This document shows, in pieces, positions 7,733 through 16,275 of a stretch of DNA of 64,000 nt (the stretch's first letter is position 1; each line of letters opens with the position of its first letter). The translations under genes were made by a program, and so were the position numbers. Location of the stretch: contig NZ_CP134772.1 in the NCBI RefSeq assembly GCF_031882575.1, forward strand, positions 1-64,000, in the 5' to 3' direction. A model generated the notes under the pieces. That model worked only from the letters and a program-made list of their open reading frames with translations. It was not told the DNA's origin and made no database searches. This DNA comes from Pseudomonas sp. VD-NE ins. GTDB lineage: Bacteria > Pseudomonadota > Gammaproteobacteria > Pseudomonadales > Pseudomonadaceae.

Positions 7733-9345
7733 GCTTCGTCGTCCATGCGCCGTCCGGCAAGGCGTCGGCCACGGGTGATCAGTTCGATGAACTGCACCGC
7801 GCTCAGCGCATGGGCGAACAACCAGCCCTGACCGAACTTCACGCCTTCGCTGCTGAGCAATTGCGCCTGTGATTCCAGCTCGATACCTTCGGCAATCACC
7901 TTGAGATCCAGCGCTTGCGCCATGTGAATGATGTGCGGAGCGACGCCGCTGCTGGCCGCGTCATGGCCCAGTGCATCGATGAACGCTTTGTCGATCTTCA
8001 GGCAGTCCACGGGCAAGGTTTGCAGGTAGGCGAGGCTGCAATAGCCGGTGCCGAAGTCGTCGATCAACACCTGATGGCCGACATCGCGCAAGGCTTGCAG
8101 GTTTTCCCGCGCCACCACCACGTCAATCAAGCCACGCTCAGTGACCTCGAAGGCTATCTGCCGCGCGGCTACACGATGGAGCGTTAGCAGCCGCGCCATG
8201 ACCTGGCCGATGCGCGGCACCATCACGTCACAGGCGGCGAGGTTGACCGAGATATACAGTTGCGGATTGGCCCGCAGCACCGGACCCAGTTGTTCCAGCA
8301 AACGCTGGAGGACAAAGTCGGTCATCTGGCGAATCTGCCCGGTATTTTCTGCCATGGGGATGAACAGGTCCGGGCTGGTCAGTGTGCCGTCGGGGCGGCG
8401 CCAGCGCAGCAGCGCTTCGGCGCCGACACAGTTGCGGCTGTCGAGGTCGAAGATCGGCTGGTAGAGCACCTGTAGCTCGCCCCGGCGAATGGCGCCATTA
8501 AGCTCGGCGTCCAGTGACTGGCGCTGGCGCACCAGCAAGAACACAAAGAACCCTACGAATGCGCCGAGCAATAGACAGGCCGGAACCATCCACCACCAGA
8601 TCGCAGGGATGTGCATGCCGGTGCGCGGCGTGATCAGCACCAGTTGATATTCCGGGTTGTCGGTGGGCATGCGGTAGATCAGCCGAGTCTGAGTGACTTG
8701 TAATGACTCGCGACTTTTCGGTGGCCAATGTTCGGTCGGCGGCCAGGCCTGCGCCGTACCGAGGACCGGGATCGCCCGGGCGCCGTGGTCGAGTACCACC
8801 AGCAGGCTGCTGCCGGGCGACAGGTCGACCATGTCCGTCAGATGCCCGCGTGACGTGGCCACGCGGAAATTGCCGCGTCCGAGCATCAGCGCGGCGCGGT
8901 TTTCATCGGGTTCGGTGGTGGTATTGAGCCAATAGCTGTAAGTCGGCCCTCTGATATCCGGCGCCCGTACTACCGACACGCCTTCCTGACGCGGACGGTT
9001 GGAGCAGATCCGTGAGGCGTCCATATAGGCCGCTTCATAGACGAAGCGATAGTTGAAGGTGACTTGTTGAAGAGTGGCAATCATTTCATCGTCACAACTG
9101 CGCAACGGCTGGGCTTCGAGATCGTCGAGACTTTCGCGCAACTGGCCGAACAATTGTTCGAGCCGGGCGAGGAAACGCTCGCCTTGCGCGTTCATTTCCT
9201 GGCTTTCGTTTTGCTCGACCTGATGTATCGCCACGAACATACCGCCGGCGATCAGCAGGCTGGTACTGAGGACAGCCGCGATCATCGCCAAAAACCAGGG
9301 GCGATAAAACCAGCTACGCAGTGTCTCTCGGGTAGCAACCATCAT
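7729..9345 (-). CDS. CSS-motif EAL domain c-di-GMP phosphodiesterase
   Basis: 538 residues. First membrane helix about 18-41; periplasmic CSS-motif domain with paired cysteines C84 (LRSCDDEM) and C114 (RICSN); second helix about 247-272; cytoplasmic EAL domain with the signature EALLRW (E310), DDFGTGYCSL and KIDKAFI, so it looks catalytically complete. In characterised CSS-EAL enzymes, DsbA/DsbB oxidation of the CSS cysteines restrains activity and reduction activates it. Two ATGs are adjacent (9345, 9342); the ribosome site is weak. It converges on kinB. The substrate c-di-GMP is inferred from the family. Confidence 0.9.
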   Translation of the reverse strand: MMVATRETLRSWFYRPWFLAMIAAVLSTSLLIAGGMFVAIHQVEQNESQEMNAQGERFLARLEQLFGQLRESLDDLEAQPLRSCDDEMIATLQQVTFNYRFVYEAAYMDASRICSNRPRQEGVSVVRAPDIRGPTYSYWLNTTTEPDENRAALMLGRGNFRVATSRGHLTDMVDLSPGSSLLVVLDHGARAIPVLGTAQAWPPTEHWPPKSRESLQVTQTRLIYRMPTDNPEYQLVLITPRTGMHIPAIWWWMVPACLLLGAFVGFFVFLLVRQRQSLDAELNGAIRRGELQVLYQPIFDLDSRNCVGAEALLRWRRPDGTLTSPDLFIPMAENTGQIRQMTDFVLQRLLEQLGPVLRANPQLYISVNLAACDVMVPRIGQVMARLLTLHRVAARQIAFEVTERGLIDVVVARENLQALRDVGHQVLIDDFGTGYCSLAYLQTLPVDCLKIDKAFIDALGHDAASSGVAPHIIHMAQALDLKVIAEGIELESQAQLLSSEGVKFGQGWLFAHALSAVQFIELITRGRRLAGRRMDDEA

Positions 9346-9418
9346 GGAATATCCGAAGAATTACCAATGAGTTATAGCTGCTGATTGCGATTTCGCCCTA
9401 ACCGTCGGGCGGGCGTCA

Positions 9419-10201
9419 TTATTTTGTCTGGTTCAGTACCAGCAACAACGCTGCCGTTTGCGCATCCGGCGTGCCGTCGAAGCGCGAGGGCCGGAAGTGC
9501 ATCTGGAACGCGGCGAGGACATGGCGCGTCGCGACGTCCAGCTCGCCGGTCTGCGGCGTGTCATAACCCAAGTGCGCCAGTTGCGCCTGGAACCAGCTGA
9601 TGCTCGGCAGTTCGCTGCTGTTGAACAGCATTTGCTGGCGCGCTACTGCCTGTTCGTTCGGCCATACGCCCAAGCCTTCGGCAGCGAGGCGCTTCCACGG
9701 GAACAAAGGCCCCGGATCGAGTTTGCGCAGTGGCGCGATGTCGCTATGGCCAATGATGTGGCGCGGGCTGATGCCGTTGCGCTTGCTGATGTCCTTGAGC
9801 AGGACGATCAACGATTGGATCTGCGCTTCACTGTACGGATACCACAGACGCCCGGTCGGCGTGTCTGTGAAGCCTGGATTGACGATTTCAATGCCGATCG
9901 AGCTGGAATTGAGCCAGGTACGGCCCTGCCATTGGCTTTCGCCGGCGTGCCAGGCGCGCTGATTTTCGTCCATCAGTTTGTAAACGGTGCCGCTCTTGTC
10001 GTCGCCGATCAGGTAATGGCTGCTGACTTCGCCGCGAGTCAGCAATTGCAGCGAGCGCTCCAGCGACGCCGACGTGTAATGAACGATGACGAACTGGATA
10101 CGGCTGTCGTAATTGGCTGAAGGATGGCTGGTGTCATAACGCGGGCTGCTGGAACAACCGGCCAGAACGAGCAGCGACGCGAGGAGGGCAAAGAATTTCA
10201 T
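9419..10201 (-). CDS. ampDh2: AmpDh2, periplasmic N-acetylmuramoyl-L-alanine amidase lipoprotein
   Basis: 260 residues from the ATG at 10201. Lipoprotein signal MKFFALLASLLVLAGC-SSS with lipobox LAGC. Amidase_2 domain has the zinc-site patterns IVHYT and GHSDIAPLRKLDPGPLFPW. A C-terminal peptidoglycan-binding helix bundle (about 205-260, DVATRHVLAAFQMHF) follows. It cleaves the stem peptide from N-acetylmuramic acid, contributing to wall turnover and AmpC control together with AmpD and AmpDh3. An upstream TTG (10222) would add seven residues and is less likely. Position two genes from kinB matches P. aeruginosa. Confidence 0.93.
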   Translation of the reverse strand: MKFFALLASLLVLAGCSSSPRYDTSHPSANYDSRIQFVIVHYTSASLERSLQLLTRGEVSSHYLIGDDKSGTVYKLMDENQRAWHAGESQWQGRTWLNSSSIGIEIVNPGFTDTPTGRLWYPYSEAQIQSLIVLLKDISKRNGISPRHIIGHSDIAPLRKLDPGPLFPWKRLAAEGLGVWPNEQAVARQQMLFNSSELPSISWFQAQLAHLGYDTPQTGELDVATRHVLAAFQMHFRPSRFDGTPDAQTAALLLVLNQTK

Positions 10202-10302
10202 GGCAGAGGGCAGTACACGCAAGACAGTAATGCAACAGTGTAACGTACTGCCTTGCGTCTCGACGGTCAGCGGGCGGATTTAAACAAAATGGAACAATTT
10301 GA

Positions 10303-12366
10303 TCAGCCCAGCTCGACCCGATTGCGTCCCGCATTTTTCGCCCGATATAACGCCTGATCGGCTCTTTTCAACACAAGATCGCTGTGTTCTCCGGCACGGA
10401 ATGTCGCAAGTCCCATGGAGATGGTGATCGTCACTCGCTCGCCCTTGAAGTGGAACGGGCAGGCTTCGATGGCCGCGCGCAGGGTTTCCAGCAGCTTGGC
10501 GCCGACTGCTGGCGGCGTTGCCGGCATCAACAGAACGAACTCTTCCCCGCCGAAACGGGCAATGAAGTCTGAGCCGCGCAGGCGTTTGCGCAGCACGGTG
10601 GCAATGATTTTCAGCACCTTGTCGCCAGCCAGATGGCCGTAGTTGTCGTTGATGCGTTTGAAGTGATCGAGGTCGAGCATGGCCAGGCTCAGGGTGTTGC
10701 CATGCTGTTGCCACTGCTTGATTTCATGCTCGAGGCGTTCGCTCCACGCGGCGCGATTGGGCAGGCCGGTGAGTGGATCGATCAGGGCTTTCTGCCGTTG
10801 TACTTCAAGATGTTCGCGGAAACCCTGGGCTTCCTGCTCCATGTGCGCCACGCGTTCGGACAGGCTTTTCAGCCGCGTGGCGACTTCCTGTTCGCGAGCG
10901 TCGCGCTGCTTCTGGTGCTGGTCCATGGTGCCGAGCAGGCCTTCGAGATGGTTCTCCAGCACGTGCTTGAGGTCTTCCAGATCTGCGGCTTCCTGCACGC
11001 TGGTCTGTAAACCGTCGACTTGCTCGCGGATCTGCGTGTCCATTGCCCGCGCCGCCGAGCTATTGTCGGCATGGCCTTCGCTGGCCGCTTGCAGGTTGCT
11101 CTGGAATGCTTCGAGGCGTTCGTTGAGCTGTTGCAGATAGGCTTCGAATTCGTGCTGACCGCTGTCGGTGATCGCCAGCATCAATGTCGCCAGATCGTCG
11201 AGGATCGGGATCAGTTCGTACCAGTTCAACCCGTGTTTGAGCCGCTCGCGCATGGCTTCGGCTTGCGGGCGGTGGCGCTCCGGCAAGGTCAGATCATCGA
11301 GGAGGCCGATCAAGGTGTCTTCGATGTGCTTGGCCACGGAGCTGTAGGACGGCTCCGGTGTGTCCGGCAGGGCGAAGAGGATGTCGTGTTCGGACTGTTC
11401 CGGGTCGATGGCAGCCAGCGCCCGCGCGATAGGCTCGGGCAGGGGCAGGCTGTCGAGGATCAGTGGCGATGGGTCGCCGGGGTGGATCAGTTCATCAGGA
11501 TTGATGGCAGGAGGCGCGATTTCATTCTGAGCAGGCGCCGGGGTGAAAACAGGCTCGGGCTCGGAGTGCTCAGCCTGCGATTCGACTGGATGGCTGCTTA
11601 CTTTGCTGACGACCGTGGGTGGCACAAAGGTAACCACCTCTGGCGGTTCCGGTTCCAAATGAGCCTGGGCGGCTGGCGTCGTTGTTTCGACGGGCACCAC
11701 TGCTTCGATGGCAGGAGCTGCCGTCAGGGCTTCGATCGCCGCGACAGGGGCGGGCTGTGCGGCTTCTGGTGCAGGCGCCGGTGGGGCAAGCGGTTGCGGC
11801 GGCGCGGGGACTTCGGCGCCCGGAGCAGGCGCTTCTTCGCTATCACGGCTACCAAACAACCGCTGCAACAGGCCCGGACGCCCCGGCTCTGCGGGCGTTT
11901 CCAGTTGACTCAACGCCTTACCCTGCAAGCCGCTGAGTTCACTCAGCAGCAACGGCATTTCTCGCGCAGAGCCGACGCGGCCATCCAGTTGTTTGGCGAA
12001 CTTCTTCAAGGGCTGGGCGACTTCACGTGGCAGCGGCAAAGCCTGCAACTGGGTGACCAGCGACGTCAGTGCGGTACTGACCTGATCGATGCGGGTTTCG
12101 CGGCGCTGCTCGGAATCGAGCACGGCTTTTTCCAGGCGCGGCAGCAGGGCCGCGAGACCAGCGTCCATGTCGTCGGTGCGCACCACATCGCGCATCTCTT
12201 TCATGCACTGATCAACGACTTTATCGGTGCCTTCAGCGGCCAGCGTGCTGCGCACCAGACCGCGACGCAGCAAGTCGAGCCTGGCGGCCCATCGCCGTTC
12301 AAGCTTGTCCTGTTGTTCGATGCTTTTTAGGTATTTCTCTTTCCAGCGCTGGGCGTCGTCGCTCAT
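10303..12366 (-). CDS. dgcH: DgcH-like diguanylate cyclase, soluble GGDEF protein
   Basis: 687 residues without membrane segments. The N-terminal half is a helical region (about 1-150), a Pro/Ala/Glu-rich linker (about 180-300) and long coiled coils (about 340-530). The GGDEF domain at the C-terminus has the active-site variant GGEEF (606-610) and an intact I-site RGSD (597-600) five residues upstream, so product inhibition is expected. It makes c-di-GMP from GTP. The start codon overlaps the end of the preceding nuclease gene (ATGA), placing it last in the dsbA operon. Its P. aeruginosa counterpart, DgcH, is at the same locus. Confidence 0.9.
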   Translation of the reverse strand: MSDDAQRWKEKYLKSIEQQDKLERRWAARLDLLRRGLVRSTLAAEGTDKVVDQCMKEMRDVVRTDDMDAGLAALLPRLEKAVLDSEQRRETRIDQVSTALTSLVTQLQALPLPREVAQPLKKFAKQLDGRVGSAREMPLLLSELSGLQGKALSQLETPAEPGRPGLLQRLFGSRDSEEAPAPGAEVPAPPQPLAPPAPAPEAAQPAPVAAIEALTAAPAIEAVVPVETTTPAAQAHLEPEPPEVVTFVPPTVVSKVSSHPVESQAEHSEPEPVFTPAPAQNEIAPPAINPDELIHPGDPSPLILDSLPLPEPIARALAAIDPEQSEHDILFALPDTPEPSYSSVAKHIEDTLIGLLDDLTLPERHRPQAEAMRERLKHGLNWYELIPILDDLATLMLAITDSGQHEFEAYLQQLNERLEAFQSNLQAASEGHADNSSAARAMDTQIREQVDGLQTSVQEAADLEDLKHVLENHLEGLLGTMDQHQKQRDAREQEVATRLKSLSERVAHMEQEAQGFREHLEVQRQKALIDPLTGLPNRAAWSERLEHEIKQWQQHGNTLSLAMLDLDHFKRINDNYGHLAGDKVLKIIATVLRKRLRGSDFIARFGGEEFVLLMPATPPAVGAKLLETLRAAIEACPFHFKGERVTITISMGLATFRAGEHSDLVLKRADQALYRAKNAGRNRVELG

Positions 12367-13241
12367 TCAGGGGTTCCGCGAGGGGCAGGACTCAACGCGG
12401 GCAATGCATCGGCCGTGAGCGAACCCGGCAGACGAATCTCTACCGCGACCGGCAGGTGATCGGAAATCGGTTGGGCCAGCACTTCGACCTTTTCCAGGGT
12501 CAGGGTCGGGCTGAGCAAAATATGATCAAGGCAACGCTGTGGGCGCCAGCTGGGGAAAGTCGCTTCCACCTGCGGGGCCAGCAGGCCGAGATCGCGTAAC
12601 GGAGAATGTTGTAGCAGATCGCTGGCGTGGGTGTTCATGTCGCCCATCAACACTTGGTGTTTATAGCCACCGATCAACTCACGAATATAGGCCAGTTGCA
12701 GGCTGCGGGTTCGCGCGCCGAGGGCCAGGTGCATCATCACCACCACCAGCGCTTCGGGGCCTTCGCCGAAACGCAGGAGAATCGCGCCACGACCTTTCGG
12801 GCCGGGCAGCGGGTGATCTTCAATCACCGACGGTTTCAGACGACTGAGCACGCCATTGCTGTGCTGGGCGAGTCGGCCGAGGTTGCGATTGAGTTGTTGA
12901 TACCAGTAGGGAAAGGCGCCGAGCTGGGCCAGATGTTCGACCTGATTGACGTAGCCCGAACGGAGGCTGCCGCCATCGGCTTCCTGCAGGGCGACCAGAT
13001 CGAAGTCGCCGAGCAGGTCGCCGATCTTTTGCAGATTGCCTGAACGGCCGTTGTGCGGCAGCAGATGCTGCCAGCTGCGGGTCAGGTAATGCCGATAGCG
13101 CTCGGTGCTGATGCCGACCTGGATATTGAAACTGAGCAGACGCAGACGCTGGTCTGCGGGCAGGCCCGTGGACTCCAGGTGATGCTCGTTGACCTGCGGA
13201 TCATGCAGGCCAACGATGCGTTCAGACTTCCAGCGGCGCAT
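12363..13241 (-). CDS. endonuclease/exonuclease/phosphatase family protein
   Basis: 292 residues of the DNase I-like fold. Signature elements in order are LSFNIQVG (metal), VALQEAD (catalytic Glu), HLALGARTR, MGDMNTHASD (metal Asp/Asn), LDHILLSP and SDHLPVAVEI (catalytic His). No signal peptide, so probably cytoplasmic. The true substrate is unknown; this family includes nucleases and phosphodiesterases. It lies between dsbA (14-base gap) and dgcH (4-base overlap), hence one operon. Confidence 0.85.
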   Translation of the reverse strand: MRRWKSERIVGLHDPQVNEHHLESTGLPADQRLRLLSFNIQVGISTERYRHYLTRSWQHLLPHNGRSGNLQKIGDLLGDFDLVALQEADGGSLRSGYVNQVEHLAQLGAFPYWYQQLNRNLGRLAQHSNGVLSRLKPSVIEDHPLPGPKGRGAILLRFGEGPEALVVVMMHLALGARTRSLQLAYIRELIGGYKHQVLMGDMNTHASDLLQHSPLRDLGLLAPQVEATFPSWRPQRCLDHILLSPTLTLEKVEVLAQPISDHLPVAVEIRLPGSLTADALPALSPAPRGTPE

Positions 13242-13255
13242 GGCGGTAGCCGCGC

Positions 13256-13897
13256 TTAGTTGGCAGCTGCCTTGGTTGCCGCTCGCTCTTTGGCGACCAG
13301 TTGGTCAGCCAGTTGCAGCGCTTGCTCGGCACCACCGGCAGAGCCGATGTCGAAGCGGTACTTGCCGTTGACGATCATGGTTGGCACGCCAGTGATTTCA
13401 TACTTCTTGGCCAGTTCACGGGCCTTGACGATCTGACCTTTGATGGCGAACGAGTCGAACGTGGCGAGGAACTTGTCCTTGTCCACGCCTTGGGTAGCGA
13501 GGAAGTCAGCCATGTCGTTCTTGTCGGTCAGCTTCTTGTGTTCTTTCTGGATCGCGTTGAATACCGCCGCGTGAACCTTGTGCTCGACACCCATGGCTTC
13601 GAGGGTCAGGAACATCTGGCCGTGAGCGTCCCATGGGCCGCCGAACATGGCCGGGATACGCACGAAGTTGACGTCCTTGGGCAGTTTTTCAACCCACGGG
13701 TTGATCACCGGCTCAAAGGCGTAGCAGTGCGGGCAGCCGTACCAGAACAGCTCGACCACTTCGATCTTGCCAGGCTCTGCCACTGGCACCGGGTTGGCCA
13801 ATTCGACATAAGGTGCGGCAGGGGCTTCGGCGGCTTGAGCGGTCACGCCGAACAGGCTGGCAGCGACGAGGGCGGCGCTGATGATCAGATTACGCAT
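13256..13897 (-). CDS. dsbA: thiol:disulfide interchange protein DsbA
   Basis: 213 residues with a Sec signal (cleavage at about AQA-AE, 22). Thioredoxin fold with catalytic CPHC at 55-58 (FWYGCPHCYAFEP) and the cis-proline loop TGVPTMIV. It introduces disulfides into exported proteins, including c-type cytochrome precursors. It heads the operon with the nuclease and dgcH; one likely client, the CSS-EAL protein, is encoded 4 kb away. Confidence 0.95.
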   Translation of the reverse strand: MRNLIISAALVAASLFGVTAQAAEAPAAPYVELANPVPVAEPGKIEVVELFWYGCPHCYAFEPVINPWVEKLPKDVNFVRIPAMFGGPWDAHGQMFLTLEAMGVEHKVHAAVFNAIQKEHKKLTDKNDMADFLATQGVDKDKFLATFDSFAIKGQIVKARELAKKYEITGVPTMIVNGKYRFDIGSAGGAEQALQLADQLVAKERAATKAAAN

Positions 13898-13991
13898 GCT
13901 TTACTCCTGGACAATTTGGGTCGCCTCGCGCGACCTGTTTTCAGACAGATCCTGGCGGGCATGAGTTCTGTAGTGTAACGGCAGCGGCCAC

Positions 13992-14020
13992 AAAAAAGGG
14001 CGGCCAAAGCCACCCTTTTT
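13992..14020 (-). terminator. intrinsic terminator downstream of cytochrome c4
   Basis: Read on the minus strand, GGGTGGC-TTTG-GCCGCCC (one G-T wobble) is followed by six T. It lies 65 bases after the cc4 stop and before the dsbA promoter region. Confidence 0.75.
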
Positions 14021-14084
14021 ATACTTGCTGCGACGGATTAATCGAGCGTTAACGTTGCGCGAGATCTATCGCTGCCAAATGCGC

Positions 14085-14696
14085 TTAGTGCAGACCTTGA
14101 ATGTAGCTGGAGACTGCAGCGATATCTTCGTCGCTCAGGCGCTTGGCGATGGTCTGCATGGTCATGGTGTCGCCGTCGTTGGTGCGGCCGCCTTCTTCCT
14201 TGCGGAAATCGGTCAGTTGCTTGGCGATGTATTGAGCGTGTTGGCCACCCAGGTGCGGGAAGCCGGCAGCCGCGTTACCGGCGCCGTTCGGCGAGTGGCA
14301 ACCGGTGCAAGCTGGCAGGCCCTTGGCCAGGTTGCCGCCCCGGAACAGGGCCTCACCGCGGGCGACGATCTTCGGATCGGCGGCGCCGACGCTGCCTTTC
14401 TGGCTGGCGAAGTAGGCGGCGATGTCGGCCAGGTCCTGATCGCTCAGGTTGGTCAGCAGCCCGGTCATTTCCAGAACGGTGCGCTTGCCCGACTTGATGT
14501 CGTGCAGTTGCTTGGTCAGGTAGCGTTCACCTTGGCCGGCCAGTTTCGGAAAGTTTGGCGCCATGCTGTTTCCGTCGGGGCCATGACAGGCTCCGCATAC
14601 GGCAGCTTTCGCCTGGCCTGCTGCGGCATCACCGGCAGCATGGGCGAAGCCTGAGATTCCCACGGTCAACAGCAGACTCACGATCAATTTGTTCAT
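14085..14696 (-). CDS. cc4: cytochrome c4, diheme periplasmic electron carrier
   Basis: 203 residues, signal peptide ending near AHA-A (20). Two cytochrome c domains with heme sites C34-GAC-H38 and C130-TGC-H134; distal Met ligands are expected in MAPNFP and a second region. It carries electrons from the bc1 complex to terminal oxidases. It lies next to a c5-type cytochrome on the same strand and opposite the oxidase cluster further on. Confidence 0.93.
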   Translation of the reverse strand: MNKLIVSLLLTVGISGFAHAAGDAAAGQAKAAVCGACHGPDGNSMAPNFPKLAGQGERYLTKQLHDIKSGKRTVLEMTGLLTNLSDQDLADIAAYFASQKGSVGAADPKIVARGEALFRGGNLAKGLPACTGCHSPNGAGNAAAGFPHLGGQHAQYIAKQLTDFRKEEGGRTNDGDTMTMQTIAKRLSDEDIAAVSSYIQGLH

Positions 14697-14739
14697 CAGC
14701 TAATCCAACTACGGCTAAGGGTTAAGTTATGGACCGGGT

Positions 14740-15030
14740 TTACTCGCTCATCCAAAGGATGATGGCTTGGTAATCCTCGGCACTGCAGTCCATGCACAAA
14801 CCACGCGGCGGCATCGCCTTGAAACCCTGGGTTACGTGTTGCACCAGCGTCCCCATACCTTTCGCCAACCTCGGCGTCCAAGCTTCCTGATCGCCTCTTT
14901 CGGGCGCCATGGGTAGTTGGCCGGAATGACAGGCACCACAAACACGGTTGTACACAGCTTCCGGATCCTGTGTAGCCTGTGCGCTGTAAAGCGGCATCAA
15001 GACTCCGGCAGCCAGCAGCCATTTCGTCAT
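14740..15030 (-). CDS. small monoheme cytochrome c5
   Basis: 96 residues: signal peptide (about 1-19), one heme site CGACH (31-35), a Met-containing loop FKAMPPRG and an extra cysteine pair in GLCMDC, as in cytochrome c5. Periplasmic electron carrier. It ends 43 bases before the c4 start, so they are probably transcribed together. Confidence 0.88.
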   Translation of the reverse strand: MTKWLLAAGVLMPLYSAQATQDPEAVYNRVCGACHSGQLPMAPERGDQEAWTPRLAKGMGTLVQHVTQGFKAMPPRGLCMDCSAEDYQAIILWMSE

Positions 15031-15221
15031 AAAACGACCTTTTCAGGGTTGAGAGCGTTCTGCGTTCTAATGCGCAATCAAAGTCTGTCGCTCTCGTGAA
15101 CTTCATCCTTCGCTGGGACAAAGCACACACAAAATCTGCGGCATTATATACTGGCGTCACTGAAACGGAAGCGACACCGCGTTCCGCGCCCAATCCCGGC
15201 GCCGCCCACATCGGAAATCCC

Positions 15222-15866
15222 ATGCAACTCAAGAATCCCATCCTCGGCCTGTGCCAACAGTCCACGTTCATGCTCAGTGCCGCCAAAGTCGATCAATGCC
15301 CTGACGACGAAGGCTTCGAAGTGGCGTTTGCCGGTCGTTCCAACGCCGGCAAATCCAGCGCGCTGAACACTTTGACTCACGCCAGCCTGGCGCGCACCTC
15401 GAAAACCCCGGGTCGCACACAGCTGTTGAACTTCTTCAAGCTAGACGAAGATCGCCGTCTGGTCGACCTGCCGGGCTACGGTTACGCAAAAGTACCGATC
15501 CCGTTGAAGATGCACTGGCAGCGTCACCTTGAGGCTTACCTCGGTGGCCGCGAGAGTTTGAAAGGTTTGATTCTGATGATGGACATCCGTCATCCAATGA
15601 CCGACTTCGACCTGCTGATGCTCGACTGGGCCGTTGCGGCCGGCATGCCGATGCACATCCTGCTGACCAAGGCCGACAAACTGACCTACGGCGCAGCCAA
15701 GAACACCCTGCTCAAAGTGCAGTCGGAAATCCGCAAGGGCTGGGGCGATCTGGTCACCATCCAGCTCTTCTCGGCACCAAAACGCATGGGCCTGGAAGAG
15801 GCCTACACTGTACTGGCCGGCTGGATGGAACTGGCAGACAAAGGCGCCGAGGCGACAGCCGAGTAA
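15222..15866 (+). CDS. engB: EngB (YihA), ribosome-biogenesis GTPase
   Basis: 214 residues from the ATG at 15222; an upstream in-frame start would add 42 residues unlike the family. G1 GRSNAGKSS (38-46), G3 [10 protein letters not shown]4 TKADK, G5 SAPKR. Essential GTPase of large-subunit assembly. It is transcribed divergently from the cytochromes. ersA and polA follow on the opposite strand. Confidence 0.94.
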   Translation: MQLKNPILGLCQQSTFMLSAAKVDQCPDDEGFEVAFAGRSNAGKSSALNTLTHASLARTSKTPGRTQLLNFFKLDEDRRLVDLPGYGYAKVPIPLKMHWQRHLEAYLGGRESLKGLILMMDIRHPMTDFDLLMLDWAVAAGMPMHILLTKADKLTYGAAKNTLLKVQSEIRKGWGDLVTIQLFSAPKRMGLEEAYTVLAGWMELADKGAEATAE

Positions 15867-16003
15867 GTCGGGATATGGAAATTTGTTTGTAGTGTGCTCA
15901 GGCAAGGCGAAAGCACGGTGAAAAGCGGAGTTTAGGGGACCTAAATGAGCATTTGAGCTGTGCTTTCAACGCAGCATGAGCGCGCTACAGACAAATTTTG
16001 GGC
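15867..16003. other. engB 3' flank
   Basis: 137 bases between engB and the ersA terminator. It contains an imperfect inverted repeat (AAATTTGT...GTAG near 15881-15895 with CTACAGACAAATTT at 15984-15997) that could fold as a long stem. No gene seen. Confidence 0.4.
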
Positions 16004-16135
16004 AAAAAAAGCCCCGGATTTCATTGGGGAGGGAGAAATTCCGGGGTTTAAGTTCCGAACCGCTAGGGCGGGGTTCAGATATCTGCCAACACTTAACACA
16101 ACATAGGAGCATCGAAGGGCTTCACCAGCCATTCA
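16004..16135 (-). ncRNA. ersA: ErsA small RNA (envelope-stress sRNA, Spot 42 locus)
   Basis: On the minus strand a transcript starting just after the -10 at 16141 would run to an intrinsic terminator: CCCCGGA...TCCGGGG stem with a seven-T run at 16010-16004. Length by this reading is about 132 bases, the size reported for P. aeruginosa ErsA, which also lies between engB and polA. ErsA is an Hfq-dependent sRNA under the envelope stress sigma factor AlgU/sigma-22; it represses algC and oprD and affects biofilm. Identification rests on position, size, terminator and promoter, not alignment. Confidence 0.85.
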
Positions 16136-16140
16136 GTATC

Positions 16141-16168
16141 TCTGAGTGGTGTCCTTCCAGATTAGTTC
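16141..16168 (-). promoter_or_regulatory. sigma-22 (AlgU)-type promoter of ersA
   Basis: On the minus strand GAACTA (16168-16163), a 17-base spacer, then TCAGA (16145-16141). The sigma-22/sigma-E consensus is GAACTT-N16/17-TCtgA. One mismatch in each element. Confidence 0.75.
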
Positions 16169-16234
16169 AGATTTTTTTCAAAAAGCTTTGGAATAATCTC
16201 AAGCGCTTTTCGAAATAAGCAGGTTTTACTGGCG

Positions 16235-16259
16235 TTGCCGCGACATCAGGTCGCGGCAA
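16235..16259 (-). terminator. hairpin after polA
   Basis: Perfect 10-bp stem TTGCCGCGAC-ATCAG-GTCGCGGCAA, 17 bases past the polA stop. No T-run follows, so it may act as a 3' stabiliser rather than an intrinsic terminator. Confidence 0.55.
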
Positions 16260-16275
16260 ACCGTGTTCAAAAGGC

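Noticed and set aside
10202..10222. Earlier TTG start for ampDh2
   Set aside because: It would put seven residues before a textbook lipoprotein signal beginning at the ATG at 10201.
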